A stretch of 64,000 nucleotides of DNA from Niallia sp. Man26 (GCF_022049065.2 NZ_CP095743.1:2061001-2125000); one strand, 5' to 3'. Positions 52,064 to 61,013 are shown, counted from the stretch's first letter. Notes: generated by a model not told the origin, from the sequence alone. Numbers and translations are program-made.

Positions 52064-52444
52064 TTATGATAATGCACCGATTTCGGTCATTTCCTTTATC
52101 TTAGCCAAGTCTTTAGCATATAGCTCAAAACTTTCTTTATCCATTTTATCCAATGATTCATTTACCTTAAACTGAAGATAGTTGCGTTTTAATTCCATAT
52201 CGATAATGGAAACGATTTTTTCTTCGTTAATGAAATCCTCCAGCTCCTGGACAAACATATATACAGTATAATCATTGATCATTACAAGCATCAGCCAACC
52301 TAGAGAATCAACATATTTCTTCTCATCTGTAACAGTAATAATATCCCCTTTATGTAAATCAATAAAAAATGTATGGTCAGGTCTAGGACAAGTACATTCT
52401 ACCATATATTGAAACGGCTTAGTTACCAAGAATTGATTTTGCAT
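52064..52444 (-). CDS. IDEAL-domain protein, Fur-box regulated
   Basis: A 126-residue cytoplasmic protein. The N-terminal 70 residues are a predicted beta-rich domain with a CTCP dicysteine (MVECTCPRPDHTFF). The C-terminal 40 residues, IIDMELKRNYLQFKVNESLD then KMDKESFELYAKDLAKI, fit the IDEAL domain found in small bacillus proteins, thought to mediate protein contacts. Its promoter carries a good Fur box, so it should be induced by iron starvation. No function is established. Confidence 0.75.
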   Translation of the reverse strand: MQNQFLVTKPFQYMVECTCPRPDHTFFIDLHKGDIITVTDEKKYVDSLGWLMLVMINDYTVYMFVQELEDFINEEKIVSIIDMELKRNYLQFKVNESLDKMDKESFELYAKDLAKIKEMTEIGALS

Positions 52445-52496
52445 ATAATTACACCTTCCTAGCTCTTATTTATTATCTGTTTTTTTGGTTATTCTC

Positions 52497-52526
52497 ATTG
52501 TAAATGAAAATGATTATCAGTGTCAA
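52497..52526 (-). promoter_or_regulatory. Promoter with Fur box ahead of the IDEAL-domain gene
   Basis: On the minus strand TTGACA (52526-52521) and TACAAT (52502-52497) are 18 bases apart. Between them TGATAATCATTTTCA (52519-52505) fits the 7-1-7 Fur consensus TGATAATNATTATCA with one mismatch. Confidence 0.75.
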
Positions 52527-52586
52527 TTTATTTAAACAAAAAAATTCTCCTTTTAAAAAGGCGACAAAAAATTAGCAGTGAAGATA

Positions 52587-52621
52587 TAAAAAACCTGAGT
52601 CTGATTTATAATCAAACTCAG
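52587..52621 (-). terminator. Terminator after the GH2 operon
   Basis: Imperfect arms CCTGAGTCTGATT / AATCAAACTCAGG around TATA, followed on the minus strand by six T. About 37 bases beyond the last GH2 stop. Confidence 0.85.
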
Positions 52622-52657
52622 GAGGTAGTCAAGATAATGGATAGATAACTAAGCTAA

Positions 52658-54484
52658 TCAATCTTTTCGCTGTTTTAATACTACAGGAAGTCTATTTGGG
52701 TAAAATTGATTATTAATTTCCCTTAAAATAGAAAGATCACATTTAGGTTTGCGGTTATACGTAAGTATCCCATTTATTTCTTGTTCCACATCTGTTAACT
52801 GTGTATAACAGTAACCCCATAACCCTTTCGATTGGTAGACAGCCTCCATAATGCGCCGATAATCCCGGATATATTCTTCTACCGTTTCAACCGAAGTATA
52901 GCCCCAGCCTTTTTGATCATCCACTTTAAAGCCTATTCCTCCAAACTCTGTCAGCATAATTGGTTCGCCTTGATGAGAATATCCATTTGCATAAACTTGC
53001 CACTTACCGTGTGCATATGATAATAGATTTTCAACAGAAGAGAGTGCTTCTTTAAAATAACGATACTTATCCTTTTCATCATGATTTCCATGATTATAAT
53101 TGTGAATAGCACATATATCTGTAGTAGTAGCTTCCCAGCCATCATTAGAGATGACAAGCCTCGTACCATCAATAGCATGCAGCATATGATACATTGTTTT
53201 GGAGAATTGTTGCTGCTTTTTGTCAGCGTGAATATTAGGAACTCCCCAACTTTCATTTAACGGAACCCAGGTGACAATGGACGGGTGATTATAATCTCGT
53301 TCTACAATTTCCACCCATTCCTTCATAAGCCTCGTAGCCGCTTTTTCTGTATACACAGGAGCAGAAGCACACTCACCCCATACTAAGAACCCTAAAGTAT
53401 CCGCATAATATAAGAACAAGGGATCTTCTGTTTTTTGGTGCTTACGACAACCATTAAATCCTATCTCTTTCGCTAATTCAATATCTCTTTTAAAATCACT
53501 TGCTGAAGGTGCTGTCAATAATCCTTCTGGCCAATAACCTTGGTCCAGGACTAACTTTTGATAGTATGGCTTATTATTTAAAAACACCATCCCATTTTCA
53601 CTATGTACTTTTCTATATCCGAAATAAGATTTTATAGTATCAAGTACGTGACCAGCATCATTAACCAATTCTAGTTTTACATCAAAAAGGTTTGGATTTT
53701 CAGGTGTCCACGCAAAACCTGCATCATGGAAATTGGATCGAAATATTTTATTCTGCATGATATCAATTGCTCTTTTCACATTATGACTGTTTAACTTAAT
53801 CTGATCCTCTGCAATCATGATATCTTTATAACTAATAGTGTAGTTTAAGAATCTATTTTCTTCTATTAAGTTCGTAAAATCACTGATAAGAAGATCTATC
53901 GATACCATGCCATGATCAAAATCAGAGGTGAACTTTACACTTTCAATATGTTCTTTATCAAGCTGCTCTATCCAGACTGTTTGCCAAATACCAGTAGAAT
54001 TGGTGTACCAAATCCCCCTCGATTCCTTTTCCCAAAACTGTTTCCCACGAGGAATGGTTTCATCATCAAATGGATCATGCACAAAAACCGTGATTGTTTG
54101 TTTTCCCTTAACTAGCTTATCTGATATGTTAAAATGAAAGGACGTATGTCCCCCTTCGTGCTCTCCAACAAATTGCCCGTTCACATAAACTTTACAATAG
54201 TAATCCACTGCACCAAAGTGTAATAACGTCTCCTTATCATGTGGATGATCTAGTTCTATTTCTTTTTTATACCATATATATTCGTGAATTGTGCGGTCAT
54301 TTATGCCGCTTAACTCCGATTGATAAACAAAAGGAACGTTTATTTCTCTAGTTAGTTTCTCCTGATTAGCATACTTTTCTTTCCAGCCTTCGTTCTTATC
54401 ATCAAACTCGAATTGCCATTTGCCGTTTAAATTTATCCATTCAGATCGTACAAATTGAGGTCTTGGATACTCTGCTCTACTCAT
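52658..54484 (-). CDS. Glycoside hydrolase family 2 enzyme (second copy)
   Basis: A 608-residue cytoplasmic GH2 beta-glycosidase. A sugar-binding jelly roll (residues 1-170) and an immunoglobulin-like domain precede the TIM barrel. The acid/base glutamate lies in TWVPLNESWGVPN and the nucleophile in MLTEFGGIGF; LVLDQGYWPEGLL and GCRKHQKTEDPLF are family signatures. It shares clear similarity with the adjacent 582-residue GH2. GH2 includes beta-galactosidases, beta-glucuronidases and beta-mannosidases, and I cannot tell which. Located eight bases downstream of its paralogue, last gene of the ABC operon. TAGGAGG precedes the ATG. Confidence 0.88.
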   Translation of the reverse strand: MSRAEYPRPQFVRSEWINLNGKWQFEFDDKNEGWKEKYANQEKLTREINVPFVYQSELSGINDRTIHEYIWYKKEIELDHPHDKETLLHFGAVDYYCKVYVNGQFVGEHEGGHTSFHFNISDKLVKGKQTITVFVHDPFDDETIPRGKQFWEKESRGIWYTNSTGIWQTVWIEQLDKEHIESVKFTSDFDHGMVSIDLLISDFTNLIEENRFLNYTISYKDIMIAEDQIKLNSHNVKRAIDIMQNKIFRSNFHDAGFAWTPENPNLFDVKLELVNDAGHVLDTIKSYFGYRKVHSENGMVFLNNKPYYQKLVLDQGYWPEGLLTAPSASDFKRDIELAKEIGFNGCRKHQKTEDPLFLYYADTLGFLVWGECASAPVYTEKAATRLMKEWVEIVERDYNHPSIVTWVPLNESWGVPNIHADKKQQQFSKTMYHMLHAIDGTRLVISNDGWEATTTDICAIHNYNHGNHDEKDKYRYFKEALSSVENLLSYAHGKWQVYANGYSHQGEPIMLTEFGGIGFKVDDQKGWGYTSVETVEEYIRDYRRIMEAVYQSKGLWGYCYTQLTDVEQEINGILTYNRKPKCDLSILREINNQFYPNRLPVVLKQRKD

Positions 54485-54492
54485 ATTGCCTC

Positions 54493-56241
54493 CTACGGTT
54501 TCAGTCTTCTTGTATTTACTTCGCTTACTCTGCTGACAGATACTTTTGGCTTTCGATCAATAGTAAGCAGCCCATTTAGTTCCTGTTGTACATCTGTGAG
54601 CTGTGTATAACAATAGCCAACCACATAGTCTAAATCCTGAATCGCATAATGAATTTCTTCAAATCGTTTGAAAAACGCTTCCTCATCCTTCACTTGATTT
54701 CCATAACCCCAGCCTTCTTCTGTTTGGAAAGCAATCCCGCCAAATTCAGAAATAATGATCGGCTGACCTTTATAGGCATAATTTTCAGCAAACGGATAGA
54801 AATCTTTGTTGAATTGCATCTTATTTGATAAAACATGTTCTTTATTTTCATAGCGTTTCGTAAATGCTTTGCCGAATTCTTCATAATCATGAAGCGTAAT
54901 AATATCAGAAATGGTATGCTCCCAGCCATCGTTCGTTATCACAGGGCGCATTTGATCATAAGTTTTCGTCATATAATAAATACTTTCGGTAAATGCTTGT
55001 TGTTTCCTATTTACATGAATATCGTGAACTCCCCAAGATTCATTGAAAGGAACCCATGTAATAACACTAGGATGATTGTAGTTTTGCTTCACAATTTCCA
55101 TCCATTCTTGTGAGAAGTTCTTAACTGCTACATCATTAAATGCATATGTAGAGCCCACTTCTACCCATACTAGCAACCCATATTTATCTGCTAAATATAA
55201 AAAGCGAGAATCCTCTACCTTTTGATGTTTTCTAACTCCGTTATATCCAAGCTCTAACACTTTTTGTATGTCTTCCTCTAAAGCTTCTGTACTCGGCGGC
55301 GTCATATCAGAATCCTGCCAGTAGCCTTGATCTAGAATAAGGCGTTGATATAATTCTCTATTATTAAGCAGTATCTTATTTCCTTCTATTGATATCTTTC
55401 TCATGCCAAAATAAGAATGCACTGTATCAAGTAATTCGTTGCCTTTATATAAATGAAGCTGAAGATCATACAAATGAGGGTTCTCTGGACTCCAAGGTTT
55501 CATGGTCCAAGGATCTTTTCTTTCCAGCACACTTCCCCGCAGTGAAGCAGAACCATCTATTATATTTGCAGTAAAAGAATTAATAAACCTTCCATCAAAA
55601 AGAATCTTTGCTTCTACAGTATATCCATCTGATTCAATCGGAAGATTTTTTGTATCTATTTCAATCTGAATTTCTTGTTCATCAAATAAAGGAGTGATTT
55701 TTGCATGCTCTATATAAATAGGAGAAACATATTCAAGCCAAACTGATTTCCATATCCCTGTTGTTTGTACATACCAGCATCCAAAGTTCTCCTCTCGCCA
55801 CCTCTGCTTTCCTCTTGGCTGAGAACAGTCCTTTGAATCATACACTTTAACACTCAATTTATTTTCACCGATATGAACTTTCCCCTGTAAATTTACTGAA
55901 AATGCATGATAACCGCCTTGATGCTGTGCAGCAAGCTTACCATTTACATATATAAACGCCTCATAGTCTACTCCTTCAAAATGAAGAATAGGGTGTTTCT
56001 CTAAATCCTTTATATTAAATGTTCTTTCATACCAAACTATTTCATGATGTTCTGTTTGATGAATGCCACTTGCCTTTGTTTCATAAGTGAAAGGCACTTC
56101 AATCACCGTTCCCTTAGGAAACTTTTCATACCACTTATTTTTTTCGCCTTCTTTCTCATCGTCAAAGGCGAAATCCCATTTGCCATCTAAGGAAAACCAT
56201 TCCTCTCTTCTAAACTGAGGATTAGGATGTAATTCATTCAT
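54493..56241 (-). CDS. Glycoside hydrolase family 2 enzyme (first copy)
   Basis: A 582-residue cytoplasmic GH2 beta-glycosidase. The N-terminal sugar-binding domain includes HFEGVDYEAFIYVNGKLAA and QHQGGYHAFSVNL; the barrel has GYNGVRKHQKVEDSRF, the acid/base glutamate in TWVPFNESWGVHD and the nucleophile in IISEFGGIAF. No signal peptide, so it acts on imported oligosaccharide. It starts inside the stop codon of the preceding small membrane gene (TAATG arrangement), with GGAGG inside that gene. Likely substrate is a beta-linked galactoside or glucuronide-type sugar; context with a CUT1 ABC importer supports a di- or oligosaccharide. Confidence 0.88.
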   Translation of the reverse strand: MNELHPNPQFRREEWFSLDGKWDFAFDDEKEGEKNKWYEKFPKGTVIEVPFTYETKASGIHQTEHHEIVWYERTFNIKDLEKHPILHFEGVDYEAFIYVNGKLAAQHQGGYHAFSVNLQGKVHIGENKLSVKVYDSKDCSQPRGKQRWREENFGCWYVQTTGIWKSVWLEYVSPIYIEHAKITPLFDEQEIQIEIDTKNLPIESDGYTVEAKILFDGRFINSFTANIIDGSASLRGSVLERKDPWTMKPWSPENPHLYDLQLHLYKGNELLDTVHSYFGMRKISIEGNKILLNNRELYQRLILDQGYWQDSDMTPPSTEALEEDIQKVLELGYNGVRKHQKVEDSRFLYLADKYGLLVWVEVGSTYAFNDVAVKNFSQEWMEIVKQNYNHPSVITWVPFNESWGVHDIHVNRKQQAFTESIYYMTKTYDQMRPVITNDGWEHTISDIITLHDYEEFGKAFTKRYENKEHVLSNKMQFNKDFYPFAENYAYKGQPIIISEFGGIAFQTEEGWGYGNQVKDEEAFFKRFEEIHYAIQDLDYVVGYCYTQLTDVQQELNGLLTIDRKPKVSVSRVSEVNTRRLKP

Positions 56242-56678
56242 TAGTTTATACCTCCAATATGTTGATTACTTTTCATCATTAACTTCTTGATAGACTTGTT
56301 TTTAGCCAACAGTATCATCCCAGCAGACATGTATAAGACAACACTGATGATATCCATAATGATGTAGCTCATAGCTCCACATACTAAAAACCACACTGCC
56401 ACTTTTACATGAACTTGATCATCTTTAATATATTTTTTTGCACAGACCAAGTTAAACATGCCGACTCCGATAAGAATGGATCCAAATATTGCGATAAATA
56501 TATAGATACTTCCAACAACTGATTCCAATGCTTTCATATAAGCAAAGCTCGTGTTTTCAATTAGATTTGCACCTTCTACTTTTTTCAAAGTTCCATACAC
56601 TAAGATCGTAAATAAACCATCAATTATCTGCCAAATCCCAGCTATTCTCACTAAGTTTCTTTCCAATCTTCTGTTCAT
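56241..56678 (-). CDS. Small membrane protein inside the ABC/GH2 operon
   Basis: A 145-residue protein of unknown family with about four hydrophobic segments: IWQIIDGLFTILVYGTL, SIYIFIAIFGSILIGVGMFN, AVWFLVCGAMSYIIMDIISV and VLYMSAGMILLA. Its start overlaps the permease stop (TAATG) and its stop overlaps the GH2 start in the same way, so it is tightly coupled to sugar uptake and hydrolysis. A role in the transporter complex is possible but not shown by the sequence. Confidence 0.75.
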   Translation of the reverse strand: MNRRLERNLVRIAGIWQIIDGLFTILVYGTLKKVEGANLIENTSFAYMKALESVVGSIYIFIAIFGSILIGVGMFNLVCAKKYIKDDQVHVKVAVWFLVCGAMSYIIMDIISVVLYMSAGMILLAKNKSIKKLMMKSNQHIGGIN

Positions 56679-57523
56679 TAACCTTTCACTCCAGCAGATA
56701 GAGACATAGAATCTAAGAAATACTTTTGAGCAAATAAGTAAAGAATGAAGGTTGGAACAATCGCAACAATCGCTCCTGCCATTAATAAAGTAGGCTGCGC
56801 CTGATACATCCCTTGAAGCAATTGAAGCCCTGGTGTAATCGGCATTTTTTCCACATCATTAAACACGATTGATGGCCATAAAAAATCATTCCAAGAACCA
56901 GTAAAAGAGAATAAGGAAACGACTAACAGCACTGGTTTAATTAAAGGGAGAATTACCCTTGATAATATTTGAAAATCATTCGCACCATCCATTCTTGCTG
57001 CTTCATCAAACTCTGTTGGTATATTATTCATAAATTGTCTCACTAGGAAAATATTAAAAACGCCAGCAGCTCCAGGAACGATCATGGCGATTGGAGAATT
57101 AACCCACCCTAATAGATCAATAATTTTATAAAGGGGAATTAAATTTACTACTGCCGGAAACATCATCGTTGCCATTAAAAAAGCAAACAATCCATGCTTT
57201 CCTCTAAAATTTAATCTACTAAAAGCAAAGGCAGAAAGTGTAACAACAAGTAATACTAATAAAGTGTGAGAAATGGAGATAAATAAGGAATTCGTAAACC
57301 AGCGCACTAACGGCGTACTTGCATTATCTACTAAAAGAGAGGTGTAATTGGATAGCACCCATTCGATTGGTAGAAATTTAAACCCAACAGATTGTAGTTC
57401 AATTTCCGATTTAAAAGAAGTTACGATTCCCCATACTAAAGGTATAACCCAAATAACTGACATCGCGAGCAAAAAGATAAATGCAATGATTTTTGGAAAT
57501 GGATTAACTCTCTTTCCACTCAT
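56678..57523 (-). CDS. Sugar ABC transporter permease (MalG-type)
   Basis: A 281-residue CUT1 permease with about six membrane spans. The EAA loop that contacts the ATPase reads EFDEAARMDGANDFQILSRV followed by ILPLIKPVLL. It begins with a basic N-terminus and ends AGVKG. It pairs with the upstream permease (gap 18 bases). No ATPase gene lies in the operon, so a shared MsmX-type ATPase is expected. GGAGG-like site before the ATG. Confidence 0.93.
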   Translation of the reverse strand: MSGKRVNPFPKIIAFIFLLAMSVIWVIPLVWGIVTSFKSEIELQSVGFKFLPIEWVLSNYTSLLVDNASTPLVRWFTNSLFISISHTLLVLLVVTLSAFAFSRLNFRGKHGLFAFLMATMMFPAVVNLIPLYKIIDLLGWVNSPIAMIVPGAAGVFNIFLVRQFMNNIPTEFDEAARMDGANDFQILSRVILPLIKPVLLVVSLFSFTGSWNDFLWPSIVFNDVEKMPITPGLQLLQGMYQAQPTLLMAGAIVAIVPTFILYLFAQKYFLDSMSLSAGVKG

Positions 57524-57541
57524 TTCAAACCCTCCTTCACT

Positions 57542-58465
57542 TTAATTCTTCCTTTCTCTTAAGAAAAAGAACTGCAAGGATGCAACAACCATTATGCACA
57601 CGCCTAGAATAACTGCCATTGCTGATGAAATTCCTGCGATAGATTGGCCTGAACCAAATGCATTTTGCTGAATATCCATTAAGAGAACCCTTGTCGAGTC
57701 AGTCGGCCCTCCACCTGTAAGCATTAGCGGCTGTCCATATACATTAAAGTGTGCAATAGTAGTAATTACTACGGTATAAAGAATTTGTCCTCTTATACTA
57801 GGAAGTGTGATTTTAATGAATTTCTGAAATGGTGATGCTCCATCAATATCTGCAGCTTCATATAAATCTTTAGCAATGCCATTTAATGCTGCTTGATAAA
57901 TAATCATATTGCCGCCGATAGACCACCAAACAGTTAAAATTACTAATGCAATCCATGCATAGGGTTGTGTTCCTGTCCATACCGTTTCTAAATTCAGGAT
58001 ATTATTTATTGGGCCATATGTGACGTTGAACATTAAAGTCCAAATAATCACGACCGCAGAAATCGCGAATAAAGATGGTAAATAAAAAAGTGATTGAAAG
58101 AACTTCCAAAAAGCAGGTTTAGTATTTAAAGCTGCTGCAAGGCATAATGGCACAAGGATACAAAACGGTACAACAAAAAGCACGAATAAAAACGTATTCT
58201 TCAAGCCTGTATGTAGCTGTTCATAAAAGATAGAATCAGATTGCAGTAATATTTCCTTATAATTATCAAGGCCAATAAACGTAGGGGAACTTATTAAATC
58301 CCATTCTGTAAAAGATATATAGATACCAAAGAAAACAGGAATCAAGAAAAAGACAGCAAATATTAGCAAATGAGGTGTTAAGAAAATCCATGGTGTAACA
58401 GACACTTTTTTGGACCTCTTATTTTTGACTTGCTTCACTTGTTTTGTAGCAGGAACAGTTTCCAT
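57542..58465 (-). CDS. Sugar ABC transporter permease (MalF-type)
   Basis: A 307-residue CUT1 permease. The N-terminus KQVKQVKNKRSKKVSVTP is basic; the first span is WIFLTPHLLIFAVFFLIPVF, and the EAA loop is DLYEAADIDGASPFQKFIKI followed by TLPSIRGQI. Partner of the MalG-type permease. It lies 127 bases after the binding-protein gene on the same transcript. Confidence 0.93.
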   Translation of the reverse strand: METVPATKQVKQVKNKRSKKVSVTPWIFLTPHLLIFAVFFLIPVFFGIYISFTEWDLISSPTFIGLDNYKEILLQSDSIFYEQLHTGLKNTFLFVLFVVPFCILVPLCLAAALNTKPAFWKFFQSLFYLPSLFAISAVVIIWTLMFNVTYGPINNILNLETVWTGTQPYAWIALVILTVWWSIGGNMIIYQAALNGIAKDLYEAADIDGASPFQKFIKITLPSIRGQILYTVVITTIAHFNVYGQPLMLTGGGPTDSTRVLLMDIQQNAFGSGQSIAGISSAMAVILGVCIMVVASLQFFFLRERKN

Positions 58466-58592
58466 CGCTCCACTCCCCCTTTTTTTCTATGTTTGAATAG
58501 AAAAAATATACTAAACTCGCAAAATATCAATGGTTAAAGCTTACCTTCTGCTGTATACAAAAGGTAAGCTTCTACCTTCTATTTTCTCCAAA

Positions 58593-59861
58593 TCATTTAT
58601 TCGATTTATCTTTTTCAACCTTCGCAGATACTTCTTTTTGCATTTGCGTAAGCGCTTTATCAACATCCAGCTTTCCAAAAACTACATCGCCTGCTTGAGC
58701 ATCAAGCGCTTCTGAAACATAGCCATTGTACTTATAATCAAAAATTTTCAAAGTTGCTTGTTGCTCTGGTGTAGATAAGAAAAATGCTTGCGGCATCTGT
58801 TTATACTCTTCCTCTTCTAACAGTGATAACGTGGCAGGATTTTGCCCGGACTTCGCCCATTCCATTGAATTGTCTCTAACCCAATTTAAGAACTCCATTA
58901 CACCTTTTGCTTTTTCATCACTGCGTGATTCATCTTTAAACATGACAAATTGATGGGAGGAAGACCAGTTAACTGTTTTTGACAAGTCATCAGATACCTG
59001 CGGTGCATTAGTTAGTCCCCAATTTATCTTGCTTTGCTTCACTTGGTTTTGCATCCAAATTCCTTCAGGCAAAAAGACTACTTTTCCTGTTAAAAACATT
59101 TGCGTAGGATCTTCCCCATCCTTTGTTGTATATCCTGTCTTCACTAATTCCTTCCACAAGTTAAACGTATCTTGAGCTGCTTGATTATCTAACGTCGGTT
59201 GTATGCCATCCTCTGTTAGAACCCCACCGTTTTGTGCATACAGGGATAAAAAGTTCGGTTTTAACCAAGAGACACCGATAGATGCAATCTTATCTTTTTT
59301 TGAAACTTCGCCTACTTGCTCTATTTCAGCAAATGTCACAATATTGTCGTCTAACGCTGTCGGCAAATACTTATTCACTAGGTCTTTATTGTAATAAAGT
59401 CCAAACGTATGTATATCTAGCGGTATACTATATCGTTCAGATTCGATTTCTCCAATATTCCAAGCTTCTTGCACATAATTTTCTGCTTTAATCTCTGGGT
59501 AATCTGTTAATAAATCATTATAAGAGGTTAACATATCATTGTCTTTAAACTGCTTAATACGCTCTGCATGAACAATTGTTAAATCAGGTATATTCTTTTC
59601 GGAGTTCACAATAGTTGGAATTTTTGTATACATATCTGTTTCTTTAAGAGAGATATTCTTAATCTTATACTCTGGATTTGTCTTGTTGTATTCATCTACC
59701 ATTGCTTGCATGTTTTTCCCATCAGGCCCTGTAAACGGATTCCAAAAGGTGATTTCATTTTTAGCGCTACTACTTGCACCTGAACTACTACAACCTGCCA
59801 TAAGTCCAATTGCTAAACCTAACACACCTAAAAGCTTCCACCGTTTTTTTGAAGTACCCAT
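58593..59861 (-). CDS. Sugar ABC transporter substrate-binding lipoprotein
   Basis: A 422-residue family 1 solute-binding protein. The signal peptide ends in the lipobox LMAGCSSSG at about residue 24. The mature protein starts with a typical EITFWNPFTGPDGKNMQAMV, with NKTNPEYKIK and MYTKIPTIVNSEKNIPDL further on, as in CUT1 binding proteins. It captures a sugar outside the cell and delivers it to the two permeases downstream. It heads the operon, with a promoter overlapping a cre-like site. Ligand unknown; the GH2 enzymes suggest a beta-linked oligosaccharide. Confidence 0.93.
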   Translation of the reverse strand: MGTSKKRWKLLGVLGLAIGLMAGCSSSGASSSAKNEITFWNPFTGPDGKNMQAMVDEYNKTNPEYKIKNISLKETDMYTKIPTIVNSEKNIPDLTIVHAERIKQFKDNDMLTSYNDLLTDYPEIKAENYVQEAWNIGEIESERYSIPLDIHTFGLYYNKDLVNKYLPTALDDNIVTFAEIEQVGEVSKKDKIASIGVSWLKPNFLSLYAQNGGVLTEDGIQPTLDNQAAQDTFNLWKELVKTGYTTKDGEDPTQMFLTGKVVFLPEGIWMQNQVKQSKINWGLTNAPQVSDDLSKTVNWSSSHQFVMFKDESRSDEKAKGVMEFLNWVRDNSMEWAKSGQNPATLSLLEEEEYKQMPQAFFLSTPEQQATLKIFDYKYNGYVSEALDAQAGDVVFGKLDVDKALTQMQKEVSAKVEKDKSNK

Positions 59862-59895
59862 CCGATTTCCTCCCCATTTGATTAATTTATATATT

Positions 59896-59921
59896 TAACC
59901 GAATAGTTAAATATATAAATA
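59896..59921. promoter_or_regulatory. Operator-like dyad between the ABC operon and its regulator
   Basis: TTTAACCGAATAGTTAAA (59897-59914) is an imperfect inverted repeat with TTAAC / GTTAA arms. It lies between the binding-protein promoter and its start. A related AACTATTTAATC...GGTTAAGG arrangement at 60042-60065 lies just before the divergent ArsR-type gene. Confidence 0.5.
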
Positions 59922-59924
59922 TGT

Positions 59925-59967
59925 TCGTCTTACATTTTTAATTTAACAACAAAAGAAAGCGTTGTCA
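59925..59967 (-). promoter_or_regulatory. Binding-protein gene promoter overlapping a cre-like site
   Basis: On the minus strand TTGACA (59968-59963) and TAAATT (59945-59940) are 17 bases apart. TGACAACGCTTTCT (59967-59954) fits the cre pattern except for the last base and covers the -35 and spacer. Confidence 0.65.
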
Positions 59968-60077
59968 ACGTTATTTTATCAGGTGTTATAGAGTTTTCTG
60001 TTGAGGTTAAACATGTGTAATGTTACAATAAAAGTACAAGCAACTATTTAATCTTTTGGTTAAGGAGATGAGCATTT

Positions 60078-61013
60078 ATGCAAATTCAGGTTTCTAAAGA
60101 TTACTTCCATGTTTATCAAGCTCTCGCTAGTGAAACGCGCATCGAGATTATCGAACTATTAGCGGTTAACCAAGCTAATATTTCAGATTTAGCTAAACAA
60201 TTAAATATAAGTCCAGCTATCGTTACACGCCATGTGCAGAAGCTAGAAGAAGCTGGGATTGTAAAATCAATTAGAACTGCTGGTAAGTCAGGGTTACAAA
60301 AAATAGTGGAGCTCGCAGTAGATAATATTGACATACATTTTCCTAAGAAAATATTTAAAGAATATTCCCTGCATTTAACCGATTTAAAGATTGGCCATTA
60401 TACGGATTTCCAAGCAAAACCAACATGTGGAATTGCATCAGAAACGGAAATAATCGGCAAGCCAGATGACCCTAAATATTTTATGGATACAAAAAGGGTT
60501 GATACACAGCTCCTATGGTTGTCAGAAGGATTTGTAGAATATAAAATCCCAAATCTCCTAGGTCCTAACCAAATACCAGAAATGGTAGAAATCAGCATGG
60601 AATTAGCTTCCGAATTCCCTTTATCTAACAATGTTTGGCCAAGTGATATTACTTTTTATTTAAACGGTGTAAAACTTGGTACTTATACAGTCCCAGGAAA
60701 CTTTTCAGATGTGCGAGGTCGATATACCCCAAGTTGGTGGAATGATAAATTCAGTCAGTATGGCCTGCTGAAAACAATTCGCATCAATAAAATCGATACA
60801 GGTATTGATGGAGAGGCTTTATCTAGTGTAACTATCGATGACATCCAATTAGATCAATCACCATTTTTAACACTTAAAGTTGCAGTCGAACAAGATTCAG
60901 AAAAAGTAGGAGGGCTCACTCTTTTCGGGGAGCACTTCGGAAACCATAAGCAAAATATTCGAGTGGGAATCTATTATTTAGAAAAAGAAGTACAAACTTT
61001 AAAAATCCCTTAA
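60078..61013 (+). CDS. ArsR-type transcriptional regulator with a large C-terminal domain
   Basis: A 311-residue protein. Residues 1-85 are an ArsR winged helix: YHVYQALASETRIEIIELLA-like start, then NISDLAKQLNISPAIVTRHV and QKLEEAGIVKS. The following 220 residues are a beta-rich domain with WLSEGFVEYKIPNLLGP, ITFYLNGVKLGTYTVPGNF and GRYTPSWWNDKFSQYG, resembling a carbohydrate-binding jelly roll. Ordinary ArsR proteins are about 100 residues long and sense metals; this form is more likely a sugar sensor. It is divergent from the ABC/GH2 operon, which it probably controls. AAGGAG lies nine bases before the ATG. Confidence 0.85.
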   Translation: MQIQVSKDYFHVYQALASETRIEIIELLAVNQANISDLAKQLNISPAIVTRHVQKLEEAGIVKSIRTAGKSGLQKIVELAVDNIDIHFPKKIFKEYSLHLTDLKIGHYTDFQAKPTCGIASETEIIGKPDDPKYFMDTKRVDTQLLWLSEGFVEYKIPNLLGPNQIPEMVEISMELASEFPLSNNVWPSDITFYLNGVKLGTYTVPGNFSDVRGRYTPSWWNDKFSQYGLLKTIRINKIDTGIDGEALSSVTIDDIQLDQSPFLTLKVAVEQDSEKVGGLTLFGEHFGNHKQNIRVGIYYLEKEVQTLKIP

